A DNA stretch of 64,000 nt from Aurelia coerulea (Eukaryota > Cnidaria > Scyphozoa > Semaeostomeae > Ulmaridae), in the NCBI GenBank assembly GCA_039566865.1, contig CM076944.1, positions 14,592,501 to 14,656,500 of the forward strand, in the 5' to 3' direction. Positions 32,120 to 42,974 of this stretch are shown here, piece after piece. Numbering within the stretch: the stretch's first letter is position 1; every line of letters begins with the position of its first letter. The notes beneath the pieces were generated by a model. The model had not been told where the DNA came from. It saw only the letters and a list, made by a program, of their open reading frames with translations, and made no database searches. Position numbers and translations under genes: made by a program.

Positions 32120-33400
32120 TGTAAGGAACAGTTTCACATGCACTGCAGCAAAAAACGAGAACTTGTTATGCAAGTTCAGAGAATTATGGGGCCATTCCAT
32201 ATTTTAGAGATTATGGAATGGTCCCATATTTTCAAAATCTTGCAATATTTTCTTGTGAAACCGTCCTAAATGTATGTAAGGAACAGTATCACATGCACTG
32301 CAGTAAAAAACGAGAACTTTTTATGCAAATTCAGAGAATTATGGGACCATTCCATATTTTAGAGATTATGGAATGGTCCCATGTTTTCAAAATCTTGCAC
32401 TATTTTCTTGCAAAACCGTCCTAAATGTATGTAAGGAACAGTTTCACATGCACTGCAGCAAAAAACGAGAACTTATGCAAATTCAGAGAATTATGGGACC
32501 ATTCCATATTTTAGAGATTATGGAATGGGCCCATATTTTCAAAATCTTGCACTATTTTCTTGCAAAACCTTCCTAAATGTATGTAAGGAACAGTTTCACA
32601 TGCACTGCAGCAAAAAACCAGAACTTGTTATGCAAGTTCAGAGAATTATGGGGCCATTCCATATTTTAGAGATTATGGAATGGTCCCACATTTTCAAAAT
32701 CTTGCACTATTTTCTTGTGAAACCGTCCTAACTGTATGTAAGGAACAGTATCACATGCACTGCAGTAAAAAACGAGAACTTTTTATGCAAATTCAGAGAA
32801 TTATGGGACCATTCCATATTTTAGAGATTATGGAATGGGCCCATATTTTCAAAATCTTGCACTATTTTCTTGCAAAACCTTCCTAAATGTATGTAAGGAA
32901 CAGTTTCACATGCACTGCAGCAAAAAACGAGAACTTGTTATGCAAGTTCAGAGAATTATGGGGCCATTCCATATTTTAGAGATTATGGAATGGTCCCATA
33001 TTTTCAAAATCTTGCACTATTTTCTTGCAAAACCTTCCTAAATGTATGTAAGGAACAGTTTCACATGCACTGCAGCAAAAAACGAGAACTTTTTATGCAA
33101 ATTCAGAGAATTATGGGACCATTCCATATTTTAGAGATTATGGAATGGTCCCATATTTTCAAAATCTTACACTATTTTCTTGCAAAACCTTCCTAACTGT
33201 ATGTAAGGAGCAGTTTCACATGCACTGCAGCAAAAAACGAGAACTTTTTATAAAAATTCAGAGAATTATGGGGCCATTCGTTGTTTTAGAGATTCTCTAA
33301 AATATGTAATGGTCCAATTTCTTCATCATCAAGAAAGTTTTTCATGTAAACCTTCCTTCCCAGTTATGTGAAAATGAGAATTTCCAGGCAATGTTGGTAT
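32120..33400 (+). repeat. 155-bp satellite array A, main part
   Basis: About seven to eight units, spaced 155 bp (one 152). Units alternate between two variants (GTTATGCAAGTTCAG and TTTATGCAAATTCAG), so the working repeat is often a dimer of about 310 bp. Many units contain a 16-bp perfect stem ATGGGACCATTCCATA with its complement across a 10-base loop. The unit length is not a multiple of 3, and the repeated 68-codon frames are not genes. Confidence 0.93.
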
Positions 33401-33574
33401 ATTTAGTAAAATTTCGAATCAAATTTTTAGGTTTTTTGAACCAATTCGCTCTTCTATAGATCTACAGATCTATGACCTAGTAAGTTCTTTGTTTGCCTAT
33501 TGTCTGGAAGACTTCAGACTTTGGTATTCCATGCAAATTGCGTAATATTGCGATAAGTACGCGTTGTTCGATTT

Positions 33575-33867
33575 CGTTGTACGGAATGGCCCCATAATTC
33601 TCTGAATTTGCATAACAAGTTCTCGTTTTTTGCTGCAGTGCATGTGAAACTGTTCTTTACATACATTTAGGAAGGCTTTGCAAGAAAAAAGTGCAAGATT
33701 TCAGTTCAGTTCAGTTCCTTTAATTTTAAAATTCCACTACATGGGACCATTCCATAATCTTTAAAAATATGGGACCATTCCATAATCTTTAAAATATGGA
33801 ATTGCCCCATAATTCTCTGAATTTGCATAAAAAGTTCTCGTTTATTGCTGCAGTGCATGTGGTACTG
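33575..33867 (-). repeat. 155-bp satellite array B, left part
   Basis: The same satellite as array A, in the opposite orientation, with two unit fragments and a partly repeated stem near 33740-33800. Interrupted by a LINE from 33868. Confidence 0.88.
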
Positions 33868-35254
33868 TATGTATGTATGTATGTATGTATGTAAAATTTC
33901 GCGATCAAAATAAAAATGAAAAATAACAGATTCAGAAAAAAAAACTCTAATTACAATATTTACAAGTTTGAAAAAAATTGCAGGCAAAAGTTACATATCT
34001 AATTTAAAATCTAAGTTAATAAAAACACCCCATGGTTAAAGATGGCAGGGATAGCATTAAAAGGTCAATGCGACCTTGTTTCCATAATGGTCCCTCCAGG
34101 AGTGCCCTTTGAAATTAAGAAAAGGAAAAATTAGCGAGATAAACAGAGAAAGTTTTCATGAAAAACAGAAATTCATCTAGACCTGAAATAAAGCCTTTCT
34201 TAAGGATGATAAGTAAGCATGTCTGTAGGCTGTTTTTAGATTTCTAATAATATATGTAGGGACTATCATCAAGACTTTGGAAATTTTTAAAGAATTGATC
34301 TTTGATTTATGTTTGAAACTGTTGTTGTTTGTTGCAGATTTTAGTTCTGAGGGTAAACTGTTCCATATTCTAGGTCCTAAATATGAGAGACCATTTTGTC
34401 CTGTGTTGCTTTTTCGGAAAGGTTGAATTAGTTTGTTTTTAGATCTTCGAGTTACTCGGCTCTGGCCAACTGGTAAGAACATCTCTGACATATATGATGG
34501 GGCTGCATTATCAAAAAAATTGAAAACCTTTGCAGCAGTGCATTGCTCAAACCTTTCTTTAGTGGGGAGCCAGTTTACAGTTTTGAATTCTTTTACTCCT
34601 ATATGTGCTCTGTTACTCAGATTCAAGCAGAATCTGATACATTTATTTTGAGCCGTCTGAATTTTTTTAGCTAATTTTTTATTCAACATTGGAAGCCAAG
34701 CGCTACATGCAAAGTCAAAGTGGGGTTGAATTAGTGCATTTGCCAGTAATCTTCGAAGGGAAAGGTCAAGAAAATTTTGCTTTCTGCAAAGGAATCTGAG
34801 CCTGCCATTGATTTTACCAAGGGTCCTGGTTGCCATTGACTCGCCAGACAGGTCCCCATCAAGGACACAGTCAAGGTATGTGACTGATGTGTGTTGTTTG
34901 ATCCCAATGTCACCTCTTCTAATGTCTAGTTTTTTACTGCCGGTTCGTTTATTTTTCCTATCAAAAAGGATCGATTTTGTTTTATCCTCCCCAAAATGTA
35001 TGCTTAGTTTGTTGTCAACAAACCAATCGCAGAGGGAATTAAAATTTCTGTTCAGTTGTTTTTCTATTTCGTTGACGTCATTGTCTCCAAATACAAGACA
35101 GGAATCATCTGCATACAAAAGTAAATCACAGTCCACTGCTTGTGGCATGTCATTTACATATAAGAGAAAGATGAGTGGGCCCAAAATAGAGCCTTGTGGA
35201 ACACCACATGATAATTCTCCGGGCGACGAGGAATCTTTGCCTATGTTTACATAG
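33868..35254 (-). mobile_element. 5'-truncated CR1-like LINE with ATAC tail, inserted in the satellite
   Basis: On the minus strand it runs from the reverse transcriptase GVPQGS region to a 3' tail of CATA repeats (33868-33893). TACTGT occurs at both borders, matching one satellite word, and is a likely short target duplication. Confidence 0.82.
34177..35254 (-). pseudogene. LINE reverse transcriptase C-terminal half, open frame
   Basis: An open frame of about 360 codons (335 from its first ATG) begins in the GELSCGVPQGSILGPLIFLL motif and includes LLYADDSCLVF with the catalytic Asp pair, then CDWFVDNKLSIHFGEDKTK, YLDCVLDGDL and the C-terminal region AQNKCIRFCLNL. The endonuclease and the first RT motifs are absent, so it cannot act alone. 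It differs clearly from LINE-1 and LINE-2 and is a third family. Confidence 0.82.
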
Positions 35255-36972
35255 AAAGTTCAAATACTGTTCCTTACATACATTTAGGAAGGTTTTGCAA
35301 GAAAAGAGTGCAAGATTTAGAAAATATGGGACCATTCCATAATCTCTAAAATATGGAATGGTCCCATAATTCTCTGAATTTGCATAAAAAGTTCTCGTTT
35401 TTTGCTGCAGTGCACGTCAAACTGTTCCTTACATACATTTAGGAAGGTTTTGCAAGAAAAAAGTGCAAGATTTTGAAAATATGGGACCATTCCATAATCT
35501 CTAAAATATGGAATTGCCCCATAATTTTCTGAACTTGCATAAAAAGTTCTCGTTTTTTGCTGCAGTGCATGTGAAACTGTTCCTTACATACATTTTGGAA
35601 GGTTTTACAAGAAAATTGTGCAAGATTTTGAAAATATGGGACCATTCCATAATCTCTAAAATATGGAATTGCCCCATAATTCTCTGAACTTGCATAAAAA
35701 GTTCTCGTTTTTTGCTGCAGTGCATGTGAAACTGTTCCTTACATACATTTAGGAAGGTTTTGCAAGAAAAAAGTGCAAGATTTTGAAAATATGGGACCAT
35801 TCCATAATCTCTAAAATATGGAATTGCCCCATAATTTTCTGAACTTGCATAAAAAGTTCTCGTTTTTTGCTGCATTGCATGTGAAACTGTTCCTTACATA
35901 CATTTTGGAAGGTTTTACAAGAAAATTGTGCAAGATTTTGAAAATATGGGACCATTCCATAATCTCTAAAATATGGAATTGCCCCATAATTTTCTGAACT
36001 TGCATAAAAAGTTCTCGTTTTTTGCTGCAGTGCATGTGAAACTGTTCCTTACATACATTTTGGAAGGTTTTACAAGAAAATAGTGCAAGATTTTGAAAAT
36101 ATGGGACCATTCCATAATCTCTAAAATATGGAATTGCCCCATAATTCTCTGAACTTGCATAAAAAGTTCTCGTTTTTTGCTGCAGTGCATGTGAAACTGA
36201 TCCTTACATACATTTAGGGAGGTTTTGCAAGAAAATAGTGCAAGATTTTGAAAATATTGGACCATTCCATAATCTCTAAAATATGGAATGGCCCCATAAT
36301 TCTCTGAATTGGCATGAAAAGTTCTCGTTTTTGCTGCAGTGCATGTGAAACTGTTCCTTACATACATTTAGGAAGGTTTTGCAAGAAAATAGTGCAAGAT
36401 TTTGAAAATATGGGACCATTCCATAATCTCTAAAATATGGAATGGCCCCATAATTCTCTGAATTGGCATGAAAAGTTCTCGTTTTTGCTGCAGTGCATGT
36501 GAAACTGTTCCTTACATATATTTAGGAAGGTTTTGCAAGAAAATAGTGCAAGATTTTGAAAATATTGGACCATTCCATAATCTCTAAAATATGGAATGGC
36601 CCCATAATTCTCTGAATTGGCATGAAAAGTTCTCGTTTTTGCTGCAGTGCATGTGAAACTGTTCCTTACATACATTTAGGAAGGTTTTGCAAGAAAATAG
36701 TGCAAGATTTTGAAAATATTGGACCATTCCATAATCTCTAAAATATGGAATTGCCCCATAATTCTCTGAAGTTGCATAAAAAGTTCTCGTTTTTTGCTGC
36801 AGTGCATGTGAAACTGTTCCTTACATACATTTAGGAAGGTTTTGCAAGAAAATAGTGCAAGATTTTGAAAATATGGGACCATTCCATAATCTCTAAAATA
36901 TGGAATGGCCCCATAATTCTCTGAATTTGCATAAAAAGTTCTCGTTTTTTGCTGAAGTGCATGTGAAACTGA
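35255..36972 (-). repeat. 155-bp satellite array B, main part
   Basis: About eleven units in minus orientation. Features such as TTTTGGAAGGTTTTACAAG recur every 310 bp, a dimeric higher-order repeat. Long minus-strand frames (up to 141 codons) are by-products of the repeat. Confidence 0.93.
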
Positions 36973-37462
36973 CGCAAAATTGTGCGACAGGGGCTTTGAG
37001 ATGGGCCACAGTTTTCGAAATAGTGTTACTGTTGTTGTTGAACTATTTGTCTCCTGCCGTTGTAGTTTACAACTTATAAATGTAACAAACAAAGAATTCA
37101 ATCCATCGTACGTGAAACTTTCGGTATAGTTCAGATCATGACAGTTTTTCTTTTTTTGTATCTCGATTTCAAATCCCCAAAAGCAAACGAGAGGACAAGC
37201 TTATCTTATTGTTTTTGAACCTGTAATTTTAAAATGTATTTTCGTACATAATTGACCCTACTGTTCCACCAAAACAAAACAGCCCCATGATTGAATTCTT
37301 TGTGATCCAATCTTGTTTGTTGTTTTTTCTAACTCTTTCATTGTTCTTATTTAGATTTAACTTGTATTGTGTATGTTTTCCCTTGCTGCTGCTAAAATCG
37401 CAACTGTTCCCACTGGCACGAGCCCTCGTGAGAATGGTCAAAGATATCTTTCATCCTTTTAA
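36973..37462. other. Stretch with no gene, likely 5' region of the following LINE
   Basis: No conserved frame. It lies directly before the LINE reading frame that starts at 37463. Confidence 0.35.
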
Positions 37463-37626
37463 ATGCCCATAGGAGTCAATGAATGGTGTGCAGGAATAGC
37501 AAATTATAAGAGTTGTATTGTACGAAATGCCCTTTACAACACTCCCATTGTTGAGATGGCCCTTTCTATTTCATTATGTCTCTGCTATTTGTACCTGTTC
37601 ATCTGGACTTCGGTCATAACAGCGCC
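37463..37626 (+). pseudogene. LINE-3 ORF N-terminus, before the inserted palindrome
   Basis: From the ATG at 37463 the frame encodes a polar start, then a hydrophobic stretch (MALSISLCLCYLYLFIW) that could be a signal or membrane segment. It breaks at the target duplication AACAGCGCC (37618-37626). The duplicated word at 39274-39282 lies in the same frame, so the original ORF ran on directly. Confidence 0.65.
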
Positions 37627-39273
37627 AGCATATGAGTCAAATCTTTCAATAGGGCACAGGGAAACCCGCAAATCTTCCAATTTCACGCTTCCAAGCCAAT
37701 GATATCGTCGTATTCCGATCACATGACTACAAGCAAGGCTTTCGAGATAAATTTTCGAGTCGAGTACCTTCACGAAAATAAAAATGGATATTCGACAAAT
37801 AAAGATACAGAGCTGGTTTTACCACGAATCGATTCGAGAGGCCCCACTCCACATTTGTTTTTCTGCATTTTGTTAAAATCTCGTCAGGGATCGGGGTTAC
37901 ATCGAATTTCATTCCTTCGAAAATTGGCCTATGTTCAAGAATTCTTCGGGAACGCTACAAATAAGATATAGCTTTCAAAATTTCACATGTTACGTGAATT
38001 ATGTCCAGGAATAACGAATGAAAGCTATTTGCTGCGAAGAAAGCTAATGGGCCTACCTTCACCTGCAGCAGAATCCCAGTAATCGGCATTAAATCACTCT
38101 TTTTCACAATAGTAACCAGTGGATACAGTAACGAATAACTTCACCACAAATTCAACTTCTTTCCAGCATTTTTCATCGCTAATTTCGATAAAATGTGACA
38201 AGACTTTACAGCCTCTGCAGCAAACCGTCCAACTACCGTCGATTCAAAGTTTTCTTGTTGAAAACATCAGGAAAGCTTGCATAAAACAAAAGGTTGTGCA
38301 AGCCTCAGGTCTCCCATATGACACAGCAAATTGTTACCTTTGATAATAGATTGTACACCTTTGAGAATAGATTGCAGGGGAAATTTCTTTACACAAATTA
38401 TGTACTTTTCCGATGTGACAAAGAAATTTGCAATCTTTGAGAAATGTTTTATTTTCTCTTTATTTTGCAACGATAGAATGCCTCCAGGAGTGTGCTGTGT
38501 GCAATCTATTCTCAAAGGTGTCATTTTGCTGTTTCAAATGGGAGACCTAAGTCTTGCAAAACCTTTTGTTTTATGCAAGTCTTGCAAGACTTCCACCGTG
38601 TTTGCAACAAGAAAACTTTGAATCGACGGTAGTTGGATGGTTTGCTGCAGAGGCTGTAAAGTCTTGTCACATTTTATCGAAATTATCGATGATAAAATGG
38701 TGGAAAGAAGTTGAATTTGTGGTGAAGTTATTCGTTAATGTATCCGCTGGTTATTATTGCGAAAAAGAGTGATTTAATGCCGATTCCTGGGATACTGCTG
38801 CAGGTGAAGGTAGGCCTATTAGCTTTCTTCGCAGCAAATAGCTTTAATTCGTCTAGGATTTTCGAAATCACACAAACAAATACTTTCATGTTATTCCTGG
38901 ACATAATTCACGTAACATGTGAAATTTTGAAAGCTATATCTTATTTGTAGCGTTCCTGAAGAATTCTTGAACATAGGCCAATCCTCGAAGGAATGAAATT
39001 CGATGTAACCCCGATCCCTGACGAGATTTTAACCAAATGCAGAAAAACAAATGTGGAGTAGGGCCTCTAGAATCGATTCGTGGTAAAACCGGCTCTGTAT
39101 CTTTATTATTCGAATATCCATTTTTATTTTTGTGAAGGTACTCGAAAAGTTATCTCGAAAGCCTTATTTTCAGTCATGTGATCGGAATACGACGATATCA
39201 CTGGCTTATAAGCGTGAAATTGGAAGATTTGCGGGTTTCGCTGTGTCCTATTGAAAGATTTGACTCGTATGCT
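37627..39273. mobile_element. MULE-like long-palindrome element 2, 9-bp duplication
   Basis: Same family as 30437-32119: arms of about 700-760 bp and a loop of about 190 bp (about 38335-38525). Relative to element 1 the loop is reversed. AACAGCGCC flanks both ends. Termini are GCATATGAGTCAAATC and, reversed, GCATACGAGTCAAATC. There is no transposase. The left arm has a deletion near 38015 compared with the other copies. Confidence 0.9.
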
Positions 39274-39282
39274 AACAGCGCC

Positions 39283-40275
39283 CTTCTGCATCTTGATTGT
39301 GTGGTTTTGGTCATGCGGCACACCTGTGGATACTGCATCCCTTGATTTCATTTATGTCCTTGCGTATGCAAATGTATTTGTTTTGAAAGTGCTATACCTC
39401 ATGATCTCTCGATTAATGGATCTCGCACTAACGAGAACAAATACCTTTTTAACTAGCAGGCTCTATCGCAAGAAAGTCTTGAAAACATTGCAAGGTATCA
39501 TGTATGCTTTCCTGATCGGCAGTACCCTTGAATGTTGTAGCTTTGGTAGGAACTATCCCTTCAATCTCTTATTGTTGTTATCTGGGGATATCCACAAAAA
39601 TCCAGGGCCTATTACCCGAAAATATTTGAAGTTCCTTCACTGGAATCTCAATAGCTTATGTGCAAGAGATGGTGTTAAAAAACAGTTAATAGAGGTATAT
39701 GATGCCGTCCATAAATATGATGTTATAGCAGTCTCTGAGTCAATGCTTGATAGCACCATTAAGAATGATGATATTTCTATTGAAGGGTTTAGCAAAGACA
39801 TCTATCGAAGTGACCATCCTAGCAATACAAAAATTGGAGGAGTTTGTCTATACTACCGGGATGAATTGCCAATCAAGCGTCGGACAGGACAGACCTTGAA
39901 CTATTGCAAGAAATGATAGTTACTGAGATATCATTGAGACGAAAAAAGATCATCCTTGCCACCCTTTATCGTAGCCCGAGTCAAAATAGTGAACAATATG
40001 AAACTTTCATCAACAATCTACAACGGTTTTTCATTGATCTCAGGAATGAAAACCCCCATTGTATTATCTTAACAGGAGATTTCAACTGCAGGTCATCCCA
40101 GTGGTGGTCTGATGATGAAGATACTCCCCAAGGTACTGCGTTGGATGAGCTAATGGAAACAAATAACGTATACCAATTGATTGACGAGCCAACTAATGTT
40201 AGAACACAGGGCATGTCTTGCATTGACTTAATCGTAACCGATCAACCTAACATGTTTGTTTATTGTACACATTAA
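39283..40275 (+). pseudogene. LINE-3 ORF continued: 2A-like motif and APE endonuclease
   Basis: After the insertion the frame continues with further hydrophobic segments and then LLSGDIHKNPGP (near 39570-39608), close to the 2A consensus D(V/I)ExNPGP with His in place of Glu. The endonuclease follows: FLHWNLNSL, ESMLDSTI and, after one frameshift near 39890, ATLYRSPSQNSEQY and ILTGDFNCRSSQWW. It ends just after SCIDLIVTDQP, before the SDH motif and the reverse transcriptase. 2A-like motifs before the endonuclease are known in CR1/L2-group LINEs. Confidence 0.75.
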
Positions 40276-41544
40276 CGATGCCTGTAAATATCTCAGATGC
40301 TTCGATGCTCGTTTCGATTGTGTGCATAAATAATGCCCATTGTTACAACATTCCTGATTCCTATGTACCTATCTATATGTCCATATAGGTGTATTCCTTC
40401 CGGTTGGAGCAAAAGGTCCTCCATAATGTTTTCATTCTTCAAACATAAAAATACATGCCATGCTAAACTACATACAACTCAATACACTACGAACAATTAA
40501 AACCTACTGGAAACTATACTAAATTCTGTCTAACATTAGATGTCGAGTCAGGTATACGATTGAAATTAAAATGTCAGGAGCGCAGCTCATCTTCATTGGT
40601 TTATGGACATAAAATATGCCCAAATGATATAACAAATATGCCTGGCATCTAAAGTGAAACAGAACTTACAAAGCACCAGAAAAGTTACGTTGAGGAAGTT
40701 GGTGGTTGCTTGGTACTGAAGTTTCAAAAGATCTTAGTCAAACCGACCAGTTTCATGAATGAAACGTAAAGTCAATCGAGTATATTTCTGTTCAAATCAT
40801 TAGAGAGGTCTTGATCACCATATAGTAAAAGTTGTGTCAGAGCATCATTTGAAAGATCGGTGATTTCTACAATAATTCAACAATTCCGGCGAGAAGATTT
40901 TGCCGTTGAACATCAAAAGATGGGCAGAGCACCAAAAAGAGCTCCGTATTCTCAATGCCTTCGCTTGTTGGGCACATTGGGTTTATGGTATCCCTGAAAT
41001 TATGCTTGAATTTATGGAAATTCAACTTACTGAGACCAACCCTAAGTTGAGTAAGATAGGATAATCCTATTGGATCATGAATTCCAAAGACAGATTTTGC
41101 AGGGGGGGCGGATTTGGGGCAAGTCTCAATTCAGGCTCAAGCTTATTCCATTCGGATAAACAATTAGGATAGAAATGTTTCCGTCCTTGCCTTTAATCGC
41201 CCTATGACATCCTGGTCGCGAAGATGGTACTACGAATGATGAAGAGGGGGAATAGGGTCTACCGTATACTTATGGCTAAGATTATTTAAAAACTTGTAGA
41301 ACAAGGTAAGCCGTCGACTCCATCTTCGGGAGCTTAGTGACTCCCAGCCAAGCAATGTGTACAGCTTCTGTCGAGACGTTCCCCTCCATGTTCTTGTTAC
41401 AGCCAAAGCAGCAGAATATTGAACAGACTCTAGCTTTTCCAATATAATCAAATTTGGAGGAAAGATGCTAAATATATATTTAGGAAAGTTACAAGAACAT
41501 AATAAGCTCAGGATCCAACCGAAAACATAGCAGGGAAAAAGCAA
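40276..41544 (-). pseudogene. LINE RT C-terminal remnant and 3' UTR, opposite strand
   Basis: On the minus strand a frame reads LESVQYSAALAVTRTWRGTS and LGWESLSSRRWSRRL, common near the end of LINE reverse transcriptases. After frameshifts come SEWNKLEPEL, GLSYLTQLRVGLSKLNFHKF and NPMCPTSEG (about 40900-41100). The remainder to 40276 looks like a 3' UTR. Its 3' end abuts the broken end of LINE-3, tail to tail. Confidence 0.68.
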
Positions 41545-42285
41545 GAGGGGATGAGGGCTGAATCAGCTCCGCCGGTCCAAATAGGGCACAGGATTAATCA
41601 AAGGCCCCTTGGGGGGACTCACGGATTTTTAGCAAATATTTAGTTGTGGATGAAATGAATATGATAGTTTGCAATAACATGTCAAATCATTTGAAACTAT
41701 ACTAATTTTCCGTAATCATACAATGGCAGTTTTTCTCTTTCAAAATTTTCAAAATCGTATCGGCAATAAACCAAAGAAAGTGTTCGTCATTGTTTTCAGC
41801 AATATTCACCTCTATAACATAGCATACATGTCAATTATTTATTCAATGACTGAATATGAGCTTTCTTTAGCCCTAATCCATATGGGCCTTTTTCGAGCCA
41901 CTATTTATGAGGGGGGATGCTTTCCACCCCCTCCTGAAAACTGTCTTAGACACACCAGAATTCAATACAACTTGGCACAGTTACAGAACAAGTAATTTGT
42001 AGGTTAATTTGGGTGTGGCTCCAACTCCTCGTGATGTCACAGTGACGTCACGATGTTGAAAATCTGTGAAAATCAGGCTTTCAAGGTAAATTAGAGTTTA
42101 AAGAAGATTTTTATTGAATTTTACGCAGCTTTTGGTTCAATTTGTCAACATATTTGGTGATAAAATATTATTTTATTGACATGCCACGTCACCCGTGAGC
42201 CTAGTGTTCAAAAATTGTTGCATCAAGATGTAGCTAATAAATAATTAATAAAAGTCAGGGAGATTAGGGGACAGAGCTGATGTCG
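41545..42285. other. Smad intron sequence, no gene seen
   Basis: One stretch (about 41905-41940) resembles the G/C-run interior of the piggyBac-like MITE. No conserved ORF was found. Confidence 0.45.
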
Positions 42286-42312
42286 CCGGCCGGCCGGCCG
42301 GATCCGGCCGGG
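42286..42312. repeat. CCGG repeat palindrome
   Basis: Consecutive CCGG units around GGATCC form a GC-only palindrome in an AT-rich intron. Confidence 0.85.
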
Positions 42313-42475
42313 TTTTACCATCTTGCCGGAAATCCGATTCCGGCTTGATTTTCTGTTAAACTTTAGGTTCTTGCTCACATCACACATTTACCCGTTTTGG
42401 CTACTGAGCTGGCTCCGTACGATAAATGGAAGCAATGGTTTTGAATGACAATTTAAATTTTTCAAGGGATGATAC

Positions 42476-42969
42476 ACCGGGTGCTCTGAAAAAGCTACCC
42501 ACTCTTTTGACAGGTCATGATAAATCGTACACTCGACCAATTGTGAAGATTTGTGACTTAATCTTTAGCACAAAGCCTGAATTAGATTCTATGATCGTTA
42601 GCAAATTTCTTGGTCTTCCGCTTCTAGAGCTGTAAACAAGTTTCTTAAAATTATCTTTTTGAAAGCATCAAATTTTCCAAAGACTAAAATTAATTCCCAG
42701 TTCACAGTTAAAAATGTTCTCTTTCATGTTGAGTCTTTAGAAAATTTAATTGATGTTATGATGGTTTACAGTATTTGCAGAACGAAAATTTCAACAACTC
42801 ACTTATAGCTCTGGCAACAGTAAGTAATAGACTTGTGAAAAACCTGAGAATGTAATTCAGATTTCTTAACAAAGATTACGTCATAGATCTATAGATATTC
42901 GAAATTGCTCTTATGTACGATTTATCGTGAATTGTCAAAAATTGATAGTTCCTTTTGGTGCACTCGGTT
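42476..42969. mobile_element. Old copy of the CCGGGTGCACCAAAATAAAC palindromic MITE
   Basis: Left end CCGGGTGCTCTGAAAAAGC and right end TTTGGTGCACTCGG. Both arms carry the TACGATTTAT, GACTTAATC and TTTCTTAAAAT blocks of the 55656-56298 copy, but are strongly diverged. Confidence 0.65.
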
Positions 42970-42974
42970 GTGGA

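Larger units (their letters stand above)
37463..40275 (+). mobile_element. LINE-3: 5' half with 2A-like motif and endonuclease, no RT
   Basis: Contains an N-terminal hydrophobic region, a 2A-like motif and an APE endonuclease, then stops before the reverse transcriptase at about 40262. It is split by a MULE-like palindrome at 37627-39273. Loss of the 3' half is unusual, since LINE copies are normally truncated at the 5' end. Confidence 0.75.

Noticed and set aside
34433..35254. Plus-strand ORFs across the LINE at 33868-35254
   Set aside because: They are shadows of the minus-strand reverse transcriptase frame.
32024..36675. Series of 60-141 codon ORFs with repeated FQNLALFSCKT and KILHYFLAKPS
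   Set aside because: They recur every 155 bp, a length that is not a multiple of 3, and start and stop at the same satellite words on both strands. They are by-products of the repeat.
37463..41544. Twin-primed single LINE insertion
   Set aside because: In twin priming the inverted 5' part lies on the 5' side of the 3' part. Here the two 3' sides face each other.
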